Shown here: positions 42,554 through 51,573 of the stretch, piece by piece | Numbering within the stretch: position 1 is the stretch's first letter | Layout: the number at the start of each line of letters is the position of its first letter | Origin: Verrucomicrobiota bacterium | GTDB lineage: Bacteria > Verrucomicrobiota > Verrucomicrobiia > Limisphaerales > JACRJZ01 | Assembly: GCA_016219875.1 (NCBI GenBank) | Contig: JACRJZ010000073.1 | Location: forward strand, 30,470-94,469 | Direction: 5' to 3' | Length of the DNA: 64,000 nt | Notes under the pieces: model-generated | Seen by the model: only the letters and a program-made list of their open reading frames with translations | Told to the model about the DNA's origin: nothing | Databases searched by the model: none | Program-made: the position numbers and the translations under genes

Positions 42554-43792
42554 TCAGTGCTGGTTCAGCCCAGGTTTCGGACGAATGAGCAGCACCAGCA
42601 CGACCGACAGGACGGCCGCGCTGGCGAAGATGCTGAAGGTGATGTTCAGCGGCACCTTCGCGTCCCGCAGCGCGCCGAAGCCCCAATCGGCAAAGCCGCC
42701 GCAACTGATACTGACGAGGTTCATGATGCCATAGCCAGTCGCCCGCAGTTCGGGCCGGACGATCTGGCAGAGAATCGGCATGTTGTTGCAGTCGAAAAAT
42801 CCCCAGCCCAGCCCGAACAGGATGAGAAAGCTGACGGCCACCACGAGCGTGCCGGCGTTGCCCACACCGAACATCGCCGGGATGATGAGGCCCATGCCAA
42901 TGGCGCTGACGAAAATGCGCCCGCGTTCGTGCCGGCGCATCCAGCGATCCGCCAGCCAGCCGCCGGCCAGCGCGCCCACGATGGCCGCAGCCTGCCAGTA
43001 GAACGTGGCGGAGACGCCGGCCTTGCCTTGGCCAATGTTGAACTGCTGCTTGAGGATGGCGGGCATCCAATCGCGCACCACCCAGCCGGCCAGCGCGGGC
43101 AACGTGAAGTAGAGCACCAGCAGGAGGAACGCGCCGTTGGTGAGAAGCTCCGTCGCGGATCGGGCGGCGGAGGGTTTCAGCGCGGCGACTGCAGCCTCGG
43201 ACTTCGGCGCGTCCCGCAGGAGGAAGACCAACGGCAGGGCATACAGAAGGCCCGCGATGCCGCACGCATCAAACGCCCAGCGCCAGCCCAGCGTCGGCGT
43301 GTCCGCCACGTAGCCGCTGAACCCGCCCACGATGACGCCGACGTAGATCGCCATCTGGTGGGCGCCCACCGCGCGCGACCGCGTGGGTCCGGCGTGATAA
43401 TCCGCGATCAGCGCGAGCGCGGCGGGAATGTAGAACGCTTCGCTGATGCCCATGAGCGACCGCGCCCAGAGCAAGCCGCTGTAAGTGGTGAGGTGGCCGG
43501 TGGCCCAAGTCACCGCCGACCACACGAACAGACTGCCGCAAATCGTGAAGCGCCGGCTGAACCGGTCAGCGATGTAGCCGCCGATGGGGCTGAGAAACGC
43601 ATAGACCCATTTGAACTGGCCGAGCATCCGGCCCCAGTTGGCTTCGGTGTCAATGCTGGGAATGTCGGTCATCACGGAGAACTTCATCGACGCGAGCATC
43701 TGCCGGTCGAGATAGTTCAGCAAGGCGACCGGCCACAGGAGCGCGACCACGAGCCAGGCGTAGCGGATGGCTCTTCCGTTCATCCAGTTCAT
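42554..43792 (-). CDS. MFS transporter, candidate sialic acid/hexuronate carrier
   Basis: A 412-aa protein with about 12 membrane segments. The MFS loop motifs are visible: NYLDRQMLAS in helix 1, GGYIADRFSRR between helices 2 and 3, and GGWLADRWMRRHERGR in the second half. It resembles the anion:cation symporter branch. It sits between the NanM-like epimerase and the six-hairpin glycosidase genes, all on the minus strand, so it is the best candidate for uptake of sialic acid across the inner membrane. The substrate is inferred from context only. Confidence 0.85.
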   Translation of the reverse strand: MNWMNGRAIRYAWLVVALLWPVALLNYLDRQMLASMKFSVMTDIPSIDTEANWGRMLGQFKWVYAFLSPIGGYIADRFSRRFTICGSLFVWSAVTWATGHLTTYSGLLWARSLMGISEAFYIPAALALIADYHAGPTRSRAVGAHQMAIYVGVIVGGFSGYVADTPTLGWRWAFDACGIAGLLYALPLVFLLRDAPKSEAAVAALKPSAARSATELLTNGAFLLLVLYFTLPALAGWVVRDWMPAILKQQFNIGQGKAGVSATFYWQAAAIVGALAGGWLADRWMRRHERGRIFVSAIGMGLIIPAMFGVGNAGTLVVAVSFLILFGLGWGFFDCNNMPILCQIVRPELRATGYGIMNLVSISCGGFADWGFGALRDAKVPLNITFSIFASAAVLSVVLVLLIRPKPGLNQH

Positions 43793-43805
43793 GTGCCGCG
43801 CAGTC

Positions 43806-44861
43806 TCAAGGGTTCAGTCGGAAAGTCCAGACTTCCGGCGAGCGCACGCCGGGCCGGACTTCGCCGCTCGGCAACACGAACCGGTCGCGCCACCAGACGG
43901 CCGGCAACGTCGCTCGTGGCGCCGGAACCTCGCCGGTCTGGCTCCACTCGTTCTTTAGCGTGTCATAGACGAGGAGGGTCTTCGGAAATCCCGGATGCCG
44001 CTCCACCGGTTTGAATCCGACAAGCGAGCCGTCATCGCCGCCCACAATGAAAAACCGTGAGCCAAACACCGGCGCCGGCGAGGGGGCAGCCACCGAGGGC
44101 TTCGGCAAATCCGCAACACGACGCCAAGCCCGGCCCGGTTCGTAACGCCAAGCGTCGCGCAAATAGACGCGACTGATCTGGCCGTTGGTGTTCTCCAGCG
44201 CGGCGCCTCCGACCAAATAAAACGCGCCGTCCAGGGCCGCCGCGACAGGCAGAATGCGCGGCTGGCCTGGGCAGGGATCGAGTTCCTTCCACGTCGGAGT
44301 CGCCGCCAACAGATCGAGTGCGAAAAGGCGGTTCAACGCAGCTCGCTCACCCGGTTGATCTGATCCTCCGCAGACTAAAACCGTCTCTCCGAGTAGAGCA
44401 CCTGCGGCGTTGGCCAGCGGAACCGGCAGGCTGGGCAGCCGGGGCATCCGAGCCACGCCATTGGAGAGCGCCAACATGAAGGTTTCAGCGTAGTGCCGAT
44501 CCGCATCGCTGCCGCCGATGCAGACCACGCCCAGCTTGGTGGAAACCGGGATGCCGTAGCCCAACGGGCGCGGGAGCCGGCCAACGACCTTCCACTGGCC
44601 GTCCGGCTTCTCCAAGGCGAAGACGGTGTCATACCAGACCTTCTTCCCGCCTTCCCACGGCTTCTTGCCGGGAAAGTTCGCGCCGCCCGCGACGAGCAGA
44701 ACGCCCTCGCTCACACCGGCGAACGCGCCCGCGAACCCTTCGCGATCCGGGAGAGACGGAAGGGTTTCCCAAACGAAACGAGAGGCTGCCGAGAGATCAG
44801 CCGCGCAGAGGAGAAAGACGGAGCAGAAGATTCCACGCAGATTCAGAGGAGGCGATTTCAA
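43806..44861 (-). CDS. nanM: N-acetylneuraminate epimerase-like kelch protein
   Basis: The TTG at 44861 is preferred (KSPPLNLRGIFCSVFLLCAADLSA gives a signal peptide in two parts); an ATG at 45077 would include a palindromic repeat as coding sequence. The roughly 351-aa product is a kelch beta-propeller: VLLVAGGANFPGKKPWEGG, VVCIGGSDADRHY, VLVCGGSDQ, FYLVGGAALE and FFIVGGDDGS. The GGANFPG ... GGKKVWYD block is typical of NanM, the periplasmic sialic acid mutarotase. It lies between sialidase and transporter genes, which fits that role. Confidence 0.85.
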   Translation of the reverse strand: MKSPPLNLRGIFCSVFLLCAADLSAASRFVWETLPSLPDREGFAGAFAGVSEGVLLVAGGANFPGKKPWEGGKKVWYDTVFALEKPDGQWKVVGRLPRPLGYGIPVSTKLGVVCIGGSDADRHYAETFMLALSNGVARMPRLPSLPVPLANAAGALLGETVLVCGGSDQPGERAALNRLFALDLLAATPTWKELDPCPGQPRILPVAAALDGAFYLVGGAALENTNGQISRVYLRDAWRYEPGRAWRRVADLPKPSVAAPSPAPVFGSRFFIVGGDDGSLVGFKPVERHPGFPKTLLVYDTLKNEWSQTGEVPAPRATLPAVWWRDRFVLPSGEVRPGVRSPEVWTFRLNP

Positions 44862-44943
44862 AACTCCGTAGCAGCCGACGTGAGGAGGCTCCAACTTCAA
44901 GGGAAACAGAGCCTCCTCACGTCGGCTGCTACGGTCTTGAAAG
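44856..44943. repeat. Paired palindrome, GTAGCAGCCGACGTGAGGAG family
   Basis: Arms 44856-44891 and 44909-44943 pair over about 33 bases with a 17-base loop, closely resembling the copy at 20733-20819. The left end overlaps the likely TTG start region of the NanM-like gene. Confidence 0.9.
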
Positions 44944-45090
44944 AGGCTCAGGGTGGAGCGCAGCTTGGTTTTGAAAGGGCCGTTGTCAATCTGCGTTCCG
45001 TCCTGAATTCGCGTGTATGCTTTGGCCGGAAGAATCCCGCGGCGGGGCAGGATGGCGAGGCAGAACATCGCTTTCATCTGGCGCGACAGT

Positions 45091-48000
45091 TCAAGGTTGG
45101 TTCGCGGTCAGCCACTCCAACGGGAAACGGGCAAAGACAAGGTTCTCGTAAGCGGACTTCGCGCCGGCTTCGTAAAGCAAGCCGATGGTGCCATCGGGCA
45201 ACACCGCGAGGCAGGAATAGGCGCTGGGGCGTGGGTCGAGCAGGCGGGAAGCAGGCCAGGTTTCGCCTTCGTCGAAACTGGCGCGAAGCATGAGTCGTTC
45301 GCGTTTGGCGCTGGCGGGATTGGAAAAGAGAATCACGCTCCGCCGATCCTGACCGGGCCAGGAATATCGGCGGATGCTCGCCTGGCAGATCGGCTCGATC
45401 AACTCCGGCACGAGCCGTTGCGCTGCCCACGTCAGGCCGCCGTCGGCACTCACGGCCTGCTGCCGCGTGCGCTGGGCGCGGTCGTAATTGCGCATGTTGA
45501 GCAGCAGACGTCCGCCCGTGAGTTCGACCACTTCGCACTCGTTGACTTTGTCCTGCGGCGTGGAGCCGCCGAGCTTCCAGGTCTGGCCGTGGTCATCCGA
45601 GTAGATGACGTGGGAGAAGTAGCGCTTGGTGCCGGCTTCGATGTGGTCGCAGGGGATGACGAGGCGGTCTTTATGCGGGCCGAACTCCATCTGGATGCCC
45701 GCGCCGGGGCCGGTCGCGTACCAGGTCCAGTTCGTCGGCTTGACGGCGGCGGTGATCTCGCGCGGCTTGGACCAAGTGAGTCCATCGTCGGTCGAACTCG
45801 TCACGAAAACACGGCGCGTGTCTTTGCTCTGCTGGGCGATGATGCTCGACTCACGGTCGTCGCCGCGATTCCACGTGAGCAGGAGCCAGATGGCGCCAGT
45901 GTCGCGGTCCAGCACCGCGCAGGGGTTGCCGCAGGTGTTGGCAGCGTCGTCCCAGACGAGTTGCGTGGCTTGCCAGGTTTTCCCTAGGTCCGTGCTGCGC
46001 TTGAGAAGCAGGTCGATGTCGCCCGCGTCGCCGCCGCCGGCTTTGCGACCCTCGGCAAACGCAAGCACCGTGCCACGCGCACTAACCAACAGCGACGGGA
46101 TGCGGTAAGTGTGGTAGCCGCCTTGGCCGGAGACGAACACGTAGGTCTGGGTACTTATTTGAGAAGTAGCAGCCGACGTGAGGAGGCTCTGTCCAAGTTG
46201 CGGAGTGTGCGTTGCGGATTGCGGATTGGACGACGGTTCCCCCTCACGTCGATTACTGCGAGCCGTTGGGAACAACTCCATCAGCGCGTCGGCAAACAGC
46301 TTCATGCCGCGCGCGTCGGGATGGTTGATGGAATTGAGCATGAGCGTGCTGTAAGGCAACCCTTGACGCCACAGCCGGCCGTAGCGGCGGGCGGCATCGG
46401 CCAGCGCCACGTCGTGCTTGGCCGCAAACGCGCGCAGTCCGGCGACGTACGGGCGCGGGTCATCGTCCACGTCGCGCTCGCGGGTGAGGCCCATCCAGTC
46501 CGGGCGCACGTAATGCGGCGTAAGGATGATCCACTCCGCGCCGAGGCCTTGGAAGTCGGTGAGCAACTTTGCGTAGCGTTCTTCGACTTGCTGCGGGTTC
46601 AGCCCGGCGTCGTTCACGAACTCGGAGACGATCAGGTCCGGCTTCGCGCCGAGGACTTTCTCGCGATAATTGTGCGGGCTGCCCGGCGGCTCGGCGAGGT
46701 AGCTGCTGGTGTTGCGTCCGCCCCAAGCTTCGGTGAGCAGTTCGATCTTCGCCTGCGGGAACTTTTCGCGCAGCCGGGCCACGAACTGCTCCTGCCACCG
46801 CTCGCGCGCGGGATCGGGGACGTACGTCCCGACGGTGACACTGTCGCCCCAAGCGAGGACGCGCAGCGGGCTGCCTTCGCGAAGCTTCTTGAGCGCGCGG
46901 GGAAGAAGTCGCTCCGCCACCGCGGGCACCGGCTGGGGCGGCTCCGGGTAAGTGGCTTCAAGAATCGGGAACAAGTGGTCGTTCGTGAGCCGCGGGATGC
47001 GACCGGGCAGCCAGACGTTCGCGAGCGGCCGCTCGTTGTCGGCCAGCTTCGGTGGCAGCGGGGCCGCCGAGCGGCCTTCTCCGGCGCGCAGTTCGACGCG
47101 CCCGTCCCGCGTGAGCACGACGGCGTCAAGCCGCAGCGGCGTGTAGCGGTAGCTGGCGAACACCGCTTGGTTCTCTTTCAACGCGCCGTTCGTGGTCCGC
47201 CCGATCGTGCCCCAACTCAAGTCCGCTTCGTAATCGCGGCCTTTTTCGAGAAGCGGGCTGTTGGCTTCCGGGCCGAGCCGCAGCACCAAGCTTTCAGGAT
47301 TCAGGAGGAACGGCGTGGTGGTTTCCTGCGCCCGCACGCCGCGGAGTTGCGCGCCTTTCGCCCAGCCGCCAGTCCTGGGATTGAACAGCGGCAGCGAGTC
47401 GAACTGCTCCGCTGTCACCGCCATCTCTTCCGGCGGGCGGACGCGAACGGTCGCGGTGACGGCGCGGGGTTCCTGGACGGTGACTTGCACCTCCCACTCG
47501 CCGATCAGCTTCAGTTCAACAGCGGATTCCGAGCGGGCCGTGGGCACGGCGTCCAGCTTGCGGTAGCTGACGTTGAGTTGGTCAAGCCGCTGGAGGTGGA
47601 CGGCCAGCCGTTGAAGAAACTCGCTGTAGTTGCGCGATGTCGCGGGCGACCACACCACTTCCGCCAGCGCCGCCGCCCGCGGGAACGCGAAATACTCCAC
47701 CTCGGCCGGCGTCCAGATGAACTCGGTCCAGATGTTGCCTTGCGCACCCAGAATGTGTTTTCGCTTGGCCTCAGCCAGCGTCGGCGGCACCGGCTCGAAC
47801 TCGTAAACGGTGCGCAATGGAATGAAGCCCCCGATGCACTCCGGCTCGCCGGGGCCGCGCGCCTGCGCGTAATCGAAATAGCAATGCGTCGTCGGCGACA
47901 TCACCACATCGTGGCCCGCGTCCGCCGCCGCGATGCCGCCCGAAATGCCGCGCCACGACATGACGGTGGCGCCGGGCGTGAGGCCGCCTTCGAGGATTTC

Positions 48001-49182
48001 GTCCCAGCCGATCAGGCGACGGCCCTTGCTGGCGAGGAATTCTTCGAGACGATGGTTAAGCCAGGTCTGGAGTTGCGCTTCGCTTTTCAGCCCCTCGGCC
48101 TTCAGTCGGGCCTGACACTTGGGACAACTTTTCCAGCGGTCGCGCGGGGCTTCGTCGCCGCCGATGTGGATGAAGCGGCTGGGGAACAGTTCGCAAACCT
48201 CCGCCAGCACGTCCTTGGCGAAGGCGATCGCCGCGTCGTTGCCGGGGCAAAGGATGTCCGGCTCGATGCCCCAGCGCGTGCGCACCGTCTGCGGAACGCC
48301 GCGGCACGAGAGCTCCGGATACGCCGCCACCGCCGAGAGGAAATGGCCGGGAATCTCGATCTCCGGCAGCAGCGTGACGTGCCGCGCCTGAGCGTAGGCC
48401 ACGAGGTCGCGGATTTGGTCCTGCGTGTAGAAGAACGGGCCGTAGGGCGAGGCATCGCCGCGGTTGGGGTCGCCTTTCTTCGGCGACTCCGCGCGGACGG
48501 AGCCGACTTGCGTCAGCCGCAGATGCTTCTTGATCTCGAGGCGCCAGCCTTGGTCGTCGGTGAGATGAAGCTGGAGGGTGTTCAATTTGTGCAGCGCCAT
48601 CACGTCCACCAGCTTCTTGATGAACTCCGGCGGGAAGAAGTGCCGCGCCGGATCCAACAGCAGTCCGCGCCACGGAAACCGCGGCTGGTCTTCGATCTCG
48701 ACACAAGGAATCGTCCATCCGCTGGCAGGAGCTTGGGCCGACCGGTTCGTGGCCAGAATCTCCGACGGCAGCAGTTGCCGCAGCGTGACTCCGCCGTAAA
48801 ACAGGCCGGCCCCGGAAGCCGTGCTCAGGCGCACGGCTTCGGGCCGCACGGAAAGCCGGTAGCCTTCGGAGCCAAGCGCTGTTTGCAGCGAGGGATCGAG
48901 TTGAAAGCTGATGAATGACGAATCGCCCGCAGCGGACGCGAAGCGCAGTGCAAGGCCGGTCGCCGGACGGAGCGTTTCCGCGAAAGTGCGGGCCTCGCTC
49001 TCCGCGCCTCCTCCAGCCACGACCACCGTGCGTCCATCGACTTTGAATGTTCCTGGCTTCGCCTCCAGCTTCACGGGCGCTGGAATGAGCGCGGGAGTTT
49101 GGGAGATGTTTGCTGCGTCAGCGCCGCCGCTATAGAGCAGCCCGGCCGCAACCAGAAGAAGAAGCTGTCGTCGCATTGTCAT
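45091..49182 (-). CDS. Three-domain enzyme: GH20 hexosaminidase, SGNH esterase, GH33 sialidase
   Basis: The start at 49182 ([20 protein letters not shown]) gives a signal peptide and 1363 aa. Residues about 25-560 are GH20: [37 protein letters not shown], catalytic Asp-Glu in [11 protein letters not shown] (about residue 340), and [11 protein letters not shown] beta-rich linker region follows. An SGNH hydrolase has AWGDSVTVG (about 779), [10 protein letters not shown] and [10 protein letters not shown] repeat-encoded linker (about 975-1007) leads to a GH33 sialidase with YRIPSLL and Asp-boxes such as [16 protein letters not shown] and SDDHGQTW. The enzyme could release hexosamine, de-O-acetylate and remove sialic acid on one chain. 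It is exported. Confidence 0.88.
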   Translation of the reverse strand: MTMRRQLLLLVAAGLLYSGGADAANISQTPALIPAPVKLEAKPGTFKVDGRTVVVAGGGAESEARTFAETLRPATGLALRFASAAGDSSFISFQLDPSLQTALGSEGYRLSVRPEAVRLSTASGAGLFYGGVTLRQLLPSEILATNRSAQAPASGWTIPCVEIEDQPRFPWRGLLLDPARHFFPPEFIKKLVDVMALHKLNTLQLHLTDDQGWRLEIKKHLRLTQVGSVRAESPKKGDPNRGDASPYGPFFYTQDQIRDLVAYAQARHVTLLPEIEIPGHFLSAVAAYPELSCRGVPQTVRTRWGIEPDILCPGNDAAIAFAKDVLAEVCELFPSRFIHIGGDEAPRDRWKSCPKCQARLKAEGLKSEAQLQTWLNHRLEEFLASKGRRLIGWDEILEGGLTPGATVMSWRGISGGIAAADAGHDVVMSPTTHCYFDYAQARGPGEPECIGGFIPLRTVYEFEPVPPTLAEAKRKHILGAQGNIWTEFIWTPAEVEYFAFPRAAALAEVVWSPATSRNYSEFLQRLAVHLQRLDQLNVSYRKLDAVPTARSESAVELKLIGEWEVQVTVQEPRAVTATVRVRPPEEMAVTAEQFDSLPLFNPRTGGWAKGAQLRGVRAQETTTPFLLNPESLVLRLGPEANSPLLEKGRDYEADLSWGTIGRTTNGALKENQAVFASYRYTPLRLDAVVLTRDGRVELRAGEGRSAAPLPPKLADNERPLANVWLPGRIPRLTNDHLFPILEATYPEPPQPVPAVAERLLPRALKKLREGSPLRVLAWGDSVTVGTYVPDPARERWQEQFVARLREKFPQAKIELLTEAWGGRNTSSYLAEPPGSPHNYREKVLGAKPDLIVSEFVNDAGLNPQQVEERYAKLLTDFQGLGAEWIILTPHYVRPDWMGLTRERDVDDDPRPYVAGLRAFAAKHDVALADAARRYGRLWRQGLPYSTLMLNSINHPDARGMKLFADALMELFPTARSNRREGEPSSNPQSATHTPQLGQSLLTSAATSQISTQTYVFVSGQGGYHTYRIPSLLVSARGTVLAFAEGRKAGGGDAGDIDLLLKRSTDLGKTWQATQLVWDDAANTCGNPCAVLDRDTGAIWLLLTWNRGDDRESSIIAQQSKDTRRVFVTSSTDDGLTWSKPREITAAVKPTNWTWYATGPGAGIQMEFGPHKDRLVIPCDHIEAGTKRYFSHVIYSDDHGQTWKLGGSTPQDKVNECEVVELTGGRLLLNMRNYDRAQRTRQQAVSADGGLTWAAQRLVPELIEPICQASIRRYSWPGQDRRSVILFSNPASAKRERLMLRASFDEGETWPASRLLDPRPSAYSCLAVLPDGTIGLLYEAGAKSAYENLVFARFPLEWLTANQP
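46162..46260. repeat. Palindromic repeat forming the linker between SGNH and GH33 domains
   Basis: GTAGCAGCCGACGTGAGGAG (46166 onward) and the imperfect partner CCTCACGTCGATTACTGC (46242-46259) flank about 60 bases. The whole element is read in frame in the GH20-SGNH-GH33 gene as [10 protein letters not shown] ... [10 protein letters not shown]. It is the same family as the copies at 9100, 20733, 28622, 44856 and 63671. Confidence 0.85.
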
Positions 49183-49325
49183 AGTGTCGAGCGCGATGCT
49201 GGCACTGCGCGCCGTGGTAGGCAAGGCCCGGCCGTTCGCCGCTCATTTTTCCCATGGGTCCATCTTTGATGCACCCCCGCAATCTTCCGTTCCCCTCCCG
49301 ACTCGAGGCGGTGTAGGCTGCCGCC

Positions 49326-50492
49326 GTGCGATACCTCGTCATAGGGTTTCTGGTCTTGCTGACGGCGGCAGGAACGGGATGCCGGATGGCCGCGCCAGAC
49401 CGGGCCGGCGGTTTTTATCCGCTCGGCCTCTACGGCGTGAACGCGACCAACGATCTCCCCATCGTGAAAGCGGCTGGCTTCAATCTCGTCACCGGCCCCG
49501 CCGAGCGCCGCTACCTGGACGCCGCCGCCGCGCACGGACTGAAGGTGCTGACTCCGCCCGACACCGCGGCCGGCCCCGAGTTCGATCCGGCCCGCGCGCA
49601 AGAGGCGATCCGGCGGTTCGACCGTCACCCGGCGTTGTGGGCGTGGTATCTGATCGACGAACCGGATTTCAACCAAGTGCCGCCCGAGCAGGTGCGCCAG
49701 GCGCAGCGGTTCGTGAAATCGCTGCGGCCTTCCAAGCCCACGGCGCTCGTGCTGTTTCAAGGCGCCCAGTCCCGTTACTACGCGAACCTCGCGGACATCA
49801 CGATGATCGACCGCTATCCCGTTCCGTGGCTGCCGCTCGCGAACTTCGGCCAGCACGTCCAGATGACGCGGCTCGCGCTGCCGGCGCGCAAACCGCTCGT
49901 CGCCGTCATCCAGGCCTTCGATTGGAGTTCCTGCCCCGAACTCCTGCCGGGTGAAGCGAACTTCCGTCCGCCCGCCTTCGAGGAAATGCGGTGCATGACC
50001 TACGAAGCCCTGGCCCGCGGCGCGAACGGGCTGTTCTATTTCGCCTACGATTCCGGCGCGTGGAAGATTCGCGAGCACCCTGAAACGTGGGCGGCGCTGA
50101 AGCGGGTGGTCGCGGAGATCAACGACCGGCGGCCGCTGTTTCAAGCCGAGCCTCGCTGGTGGCCCAAGCTCCACCGCTTCGCTGACTCCAAGCGCCGGTT
50201 CAACGCGGCGTTGGAGAGCAGCGTCACGTCTTGTCTGCTGCGCGTCCGGCGGGGGAACGGCGTTGTGCCGGCGGGCGACTACGTCCTGGCGGTCAACAAC
50301 ACGGACCAGACCCACACCTACAGCTTCACTTTGCCGCCGACGCCCGGTGTCGTGGGAAAGGCCGTTTCAACTTCGCAAGCCGTGTCACGAATCGGCGTCT
50401 TGGGCGAAGACCGGGAAGTGCCCGTCCAAGGAGGCTGGGTGACGGACGACTTTGGCCCGTACGCGGTGCGGGTCTTCGGGCCATTGCCGTGA
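49326..50492 (+). CDS. TIM-barrel glycosidase-like lipoprotein
   Basis: A 388-aa protein starting at GTG 49326. The leader FLVLLTAAGTGC is a lipobox signal, so it is a lipoprotein. The body resembles a glycoside-hydrolase-type TIM barrel: YPLGLYGVN, WAWYLIDEPDFNQVP (acidic pair at the end of a strand), ALVLFQGAQSRYY, MIDRYPVPWLP, and YEALARGANGLFYFAYD. The C-terminal 90 residues form a small beta domain (YVLAVNNTDQTHTYSF). No family name can be given with certainty. It is divergent from the GH20-SGNH-GH33 gene, with about 140 bases between them. Confidence 0.65.
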   Translation: MRYLVIGFLVLLTAAGTGCRMAAPDRAGGFYPLGLYGVNATNDLPIVKAAGFNLVTGPAERRYLDAAAAHGLKVLTPPDTAAGPEFDPARAQEAIRRFDRHPALWAWYLIDEPDFNQVPPEQVRQAQRFVKSLRPSKPTALVLFQGAQSRYYANLADITMIDRYPVPWLPLANFGQHVQMTRLALPARKPLVAVIQAFDWSSCPELLPGEANFRPPAFEEMRCMTYEALARGANGLFYFAYDSGAWKIREHPETWAALKRVVAEINDRRPLFQAEPRWWPKLHRFADSKRRFNAALESSVTSCLLRVRRGNGVVPAGDYVLAVNNTDQTHTYSFTLPPTPGVVGKAVSTSQAVSRIGVLGEDREVPVQGGWVTDDFGPYAVRVFGPLP

Positions 50493-50507
50493 GCGTCAGA
50501 GCAAGTT

Positions 50508-50534
50508 TGTGCGGCGCTCAGGGAGCGTCGCACA
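50508..50534. terminator. Hairpin between lipoprotein gene and oxidoreductase fragment
   Basis: TGTGCGGCGCTC and GAGCGTCGCACA pair with one mismatch and a three-base loop, 16 bases after the lipoprotein gene stop. A related hairpin occurs at 58977-58999 beside the intact oxidoreductase, so it was copied with the duplicated segment. Confidence 0.5.
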
Positions 50535-50565
50535 ATTGCAGTTCGAAGTTCCTCGCGGGTTTCTC

Positions 50566-50850
50566 TCAACCCAGCTTCCAAGGTCCGCGGTACTCCCGGC
50601 TCAGCAGCTTGCTCGCCTCGTCGTCGCCGACGAGGAGTTCTTTGGCCGCGTCCCACTTGATCTTCCGGCCAGCCAGCATGGCGATCAGGCCAAGGTGCCC
50701 GGGGATGGCCGAGTGATGCGCCACTTCGACCGGCGCGACGGTGGGCTGGCGGGACTTGATCGAGTCCAGGAAGTCGCGGTAGTGGCCGCCCTTGTTTCGA
50801 GGAAGCTTCACTTTGCGCTGCTCCTCCGGCATCGTGCGCAATTCCATGAA
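50566..50850 (-). pseudogene. C-terminal fragment of a Gfo/Idh/MocA oxidoreductase
   Basis: The segment reads RKVKLPRNKGGHYRDFLDSI, then SRQPTVAPVEVAHHSAIPGH, GLIAMLAGRKIKWDAAKE and ends SREYRGPWKLG. This is nearly identical to the last 90 residues of the intact gene at 59032-60444. The N-terminal 370 residues are missing, including signal and nucleotide-binding domain, so it cannot be functional. Similarity extends past the stop codon to the shared hairpin. It lies directly in front of an ECF sigma factor gene of opposite strand, mirroring the order at 58.2-60.4 kb. Confidence 0.85.
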
Positions 50851-50933
50851 CCTAGCCACTCGGCCATTGGGGCTTTCCACGGTTGCCCTCCGCCTGACGT
50901 TCGACTTTCAACAATTCTGGTGGATACTCCCGT

Positions 50934-51533
50934 GTGAGTCATGTCACACGCGTGCTCGAACAGCTCGAGCAAGGGAATGCACAAGCTGCCGAAGAACTGC
51001 TCCCGCTGGTCTATGACGAACTGCGCAAGCTGGCCGCGGTCCGCATGTCTCAAGAATCGGGGACCCAGACGCTCGAGCCGACGGCGCTGGTCCACGAAGC
51101 GTGGCTCCGGCTCGTCGGGTCAGAAGCGGGCCGTTGGAACAGCCGCGGCCATTTCTTCGCGGCGGCGGAGGAGGCCATGCGGCGCATCCTGATCGAACGC
51201 GCGCGCCGGCGTCTGGCGGCCAAGCGAGGCGGCGGCGCCGCTCCCGTGGAGTTGGATGAAATCAATCTGCCTGCCCCGACTGCGAGCGATGACCAGTTGC
51301 TCGCCGTGAACGAAGCGTTGGAGAGGTTCGCCGTCCTCGACCCGCGCAAGGCCGAATTGGTGAAACTCCGCTACTTCGTCGGTCTTAGTTTCGACGAGGC
51401 ATCCGCCGCGCTCGGCATCGCCGTGCCCACGGCCAAGCAATGGTGGGCCTACTCTCGTGCTTGGTTGACGGTCGAGCTGCGCCAGGCGCACAAAACTGAA
51501 GGCTGGGTAAGCCCGCCGCCCAGGAGTATCTGA
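50934..51533 (+). CDS. ECF-type sigma factor
   Basis: A 199-aa protein starting with GTG at 50934. It belongs to the ECF type frequent in Planctomycetes and Verrucomicrobia (Sigma70_ECF): DELRKLAAVRMSQESG, LEPTALVHEAWLRLVG, RGHFFAAAEEAMRRILIERARRR in region 2, and LVKLRYFVGLSFDEASAALG in region 4. The region-4 end (VPTAKQWWAYSRAWL) is typical of the group. It is followed 40 bases later by a Ser/Thr kinase gene, the usual arrangement for ECF factors regulated by kinase signalling instead of an anti-sigma factor. Confidence 0.9.
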   Translation: MSHVTRVLEQLEQGNAQAAEELLPLVYDELRKLAAVRMSQESGTQTLEPTALVHEAWLRLVGSEAGRWNSRGHFFAAAEEAMRRILIERARRRLAAKRGGGAAPVELDEINLPAPTASDDQLLAVNEALERFAVLDPRKAELVKLRYFVGLSFDEASAALGIAVPTAKQWWAYSRAWLTVELRQAHKTEGWVSPPPRSI

Positions 51534-51573
51534 GAAAAGCTACATACTTTCTGCCCGCCGATTGCGCATGTAG

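Noticed and set aside
42530..44014. 494-codon open frame antisense to the MFS transporter
   Set aside because: Charged, domain-less shadow of a membrane protein gene.
46111..48918. 935-codon open frame antisense to the GH20-SGNH-GH33 gene
   Set aside because: It is a shadow of a GC-rich coding strand; the product is low-complexity Arg/Ala/Val-rich with no domain, while the opposite strand encodes clear enzymes.
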